Assembly: GCA_023139655.1 (NCBI GenBank)
Contig: JAGLNE010000133.1
Span: 1 to 6,168 of the forward strand
Source of the DNA: Candidatus Parcubacteria bacterium
Lineage (GTDB): Bacteria; Patescibacteriota; Patescibacteriia; Patescibacteriales; UBA12075
Reading direction: 5' to 3'
Length of the DNA: 6,168 nt
Part shown: piece by piece, positions 5,389-6,168 of the stretch
How positions within the stretch are numbered: position 1 is the first letter of the stretch
Layout: each line of letters opens with the position of its first letter
The notes under the pieces: model-generated
What the model was told of the DNA's origin: nothing
The model's input: only the letters and a program-made list of their open reading frames with translations
Databases searched by the model: none
Program-made: the position numbers and the translations under genes

Positions 5389-6168
5389 ATGCAAAACGCA
5401 AAAAAACAAAACCTAACTCTTAAACAAGCCAAGCCGGCAATGCTTGCATTGATTTTGCTTGGCTTGTTTATAGTTGGGGCCAGTGCAAACGCAGCCATGA
5501 AGAGTAGCAGTTATATTATTTATGAAAATATTCACCATACTTTTGATGGGCCGATTATTTCTAACGTCAGCCACTCGGTTGATGGGGTGGATGTGACTGT
5601 TTCATGGACTACAGATATAGTAAGTGATGCTTATGTGGTGTATTCAACTGACAGTTCATTTTTGAGCAGTATGGAGCAAGGCACTAGCGTAAAAAATAAT
5701 ACCAGCCATAGTGTTATAGCCACCGGCTTATTACCGGAAACAACGTATTATTATCGGGTCCGTTCCGAGCGGATTAATGGCGGGGTTACCACCGACACTA
5801 CTGCTCGGAGTTTTACATCCGGTTCAGATCCTGGGGGGACTACGCCTTCTGGCGGGGGTGGTGGAATATTGATCATTGATAAGACCGATAAAGTTCCTCC
5901 CGAAATAACAAATGTTCAGGCTATATCGGTGACTAACCAAACTGCCGTTATCACCTGGGAAACAGACGAAGAAGCGACCAGTTTTATCGAGTATGGCAAG
6001 AGTATAAGCTATGGTTCTGTCTACGGTGAATGGGCGTCAAGCACAGAGCATTTTGTTACATTAATAAATTTGGAGCCTGATTCTGTATATCATTTACGCG
6101 CTCTTTCCAGCGATGATTGGGGAAATATCGGTTATTCGGACGATATAGTTATAACCACTATTCCCGGT
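5389..6168 (+). CDS. Secreted protein with Fn3-like domains, 3'-truncated by window edge
   Basis: The frame runs open from ATG 5389 to the last base (260 codons seen). Residues 1-36 are a signal peptide: basic start with K5, K6, K12 and K15, hydrophobic core AMLALILLGLFIVG (17-30), and likely cleavage after ASA or ANA (31-35). Two related beta-sandwich domains follow: about 55-143 (PIISNV, VTVSWTTD, LLPETTYYYRVRSE) and about 170-258 (PPEITNV, AVITWETDEEATSFIEYG, LINLEPDSVYHLRALSSD). These resemble the Fn3 domains found in CPR surface proteins and near purple-acid-phosphatase N-domains. They are joined by a flexible Gly/Ser/Pro/Thr linker (144-159). No catalytic domain is visible; one may lie beyond the window. 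Role inferred as cell-surface adhesion or a structural spacer. ATG 5440 (residue 18) is an alternative start but would lose the basic n-region. The gene is clearly GC-richer than its flanks. Confidence 0.85.
   Translation, partial: MQNAKKQNLTLKQAKPAMLALILLGLFIVGASANAAMKSSSYIIYENIHHTFDGPIISNVSHSVDGVDVTVSWTTDIVSDAYVVYSTDSSFLSSMEQGTSVKNNTSHSVIATGLLPETTYYYRVRSERINGGVTTDTTARSFTSGSDPGGTTPSGGGGGILIIDKTDKVPPEITNVQAISVTNQTAVITWETDEEATSFIEYGKSISYGSVYGEWASSTEHFVTLINLEPDSVYHLRALSSDDWGNIGYSDDIVITTIPG
5421..5470 (+). repeat. Nested inverted repeat inside signal-peptide codons
   Basis: TAAACAAGCCAAGC (5421-5434) and GCTTGGCTTGTTTA (5457-5470) are exact reverse complements over 14 bases. The 22-base loop contains a second exact pair, caatgc (5438-5443) and gcattg (5446-5451). 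The structure lies 32 bases after the start codon of the Fn3 gene, in codons for residues 11-28. In mRNA it could fold into a strong hairpin that affects translation or early elongation. Confidence 0.85.

Overview
The window looks like a chromosomal piece of an AT-rich bacterium, most likely a member of the Candidate Phyla Radiation (Patescibacteria, Parcubacteria-like). This is an inference from the style of the proteins: a lone RmuC, a DinD/Bro-N type protein, a winged-helix-like nucleotidyltransferase carrying the 'FDVFDFPPT' N-terminus, an O-antigen ligase family protein and a short Fn3 surface protein. Genes are tightly packed, starts mostly lack Shine-Dalgarno sites, and every visible stop is TAA. 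All genes lie on the + strand.

Layout. (1) Bases 1-771: the 3' part of a DinD/Bro-N family protein whose true start lies before the window. (2) Bases 781-1872: RmuC, membrane anchored. (3) Bases 1872-3290: a nucleotidyltransferase-like protein fused to a C-terminal NUDIX domain, starting inside the rmuC stop codon (TAATG). (4) Bases 3265-4581: a polytopic O-antigen ligase/polymerase family protein overlapping the previous gene. Genes 1-4 have the spacing of one transcription unit. (5) Bases 4582-5065: a 484-base non-coding stretch. It holds a 160-bp symmetrical palindromic element (MITE-like), a weak terminator candidate, a very AT-rich block with a perfect DnaA-box sequence, and a promoter with both consensus hexamers (TTGACA, 18 nt, TATAAT). 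(6) Bases 5066-5245: a 59-residue excisionase-type helix-turn-helix protein with a GTG start. (7) Bases 5246-5388: intergenic, with four tandem units of ATCNGCGTA at 11-12 bp period. (8) Bases 5389-6168: the start of a secreted protein with two Fn3-like domains, running off the window; its signal-peptide codons contain a nested inverted repeat.

How the parts may fit together. The first two genes suggest DNA-damage or recombination functions. The next two suggest nucleotide-sugar or envelope glycan chemistry. They share an apparent operon but probably not a pathway. The second half is a small regulatory island (promoter, HTH gene, repeat array) between two envelope-related genes. The observations most worth following are the NTase-NUDIX fusion with its altered Nudix box, the 160-bp palindromic element, and the HTH gene with its flanking promoter and repeat array. 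No clear new defence or mobile system can be demonstrated from the sequence alone.
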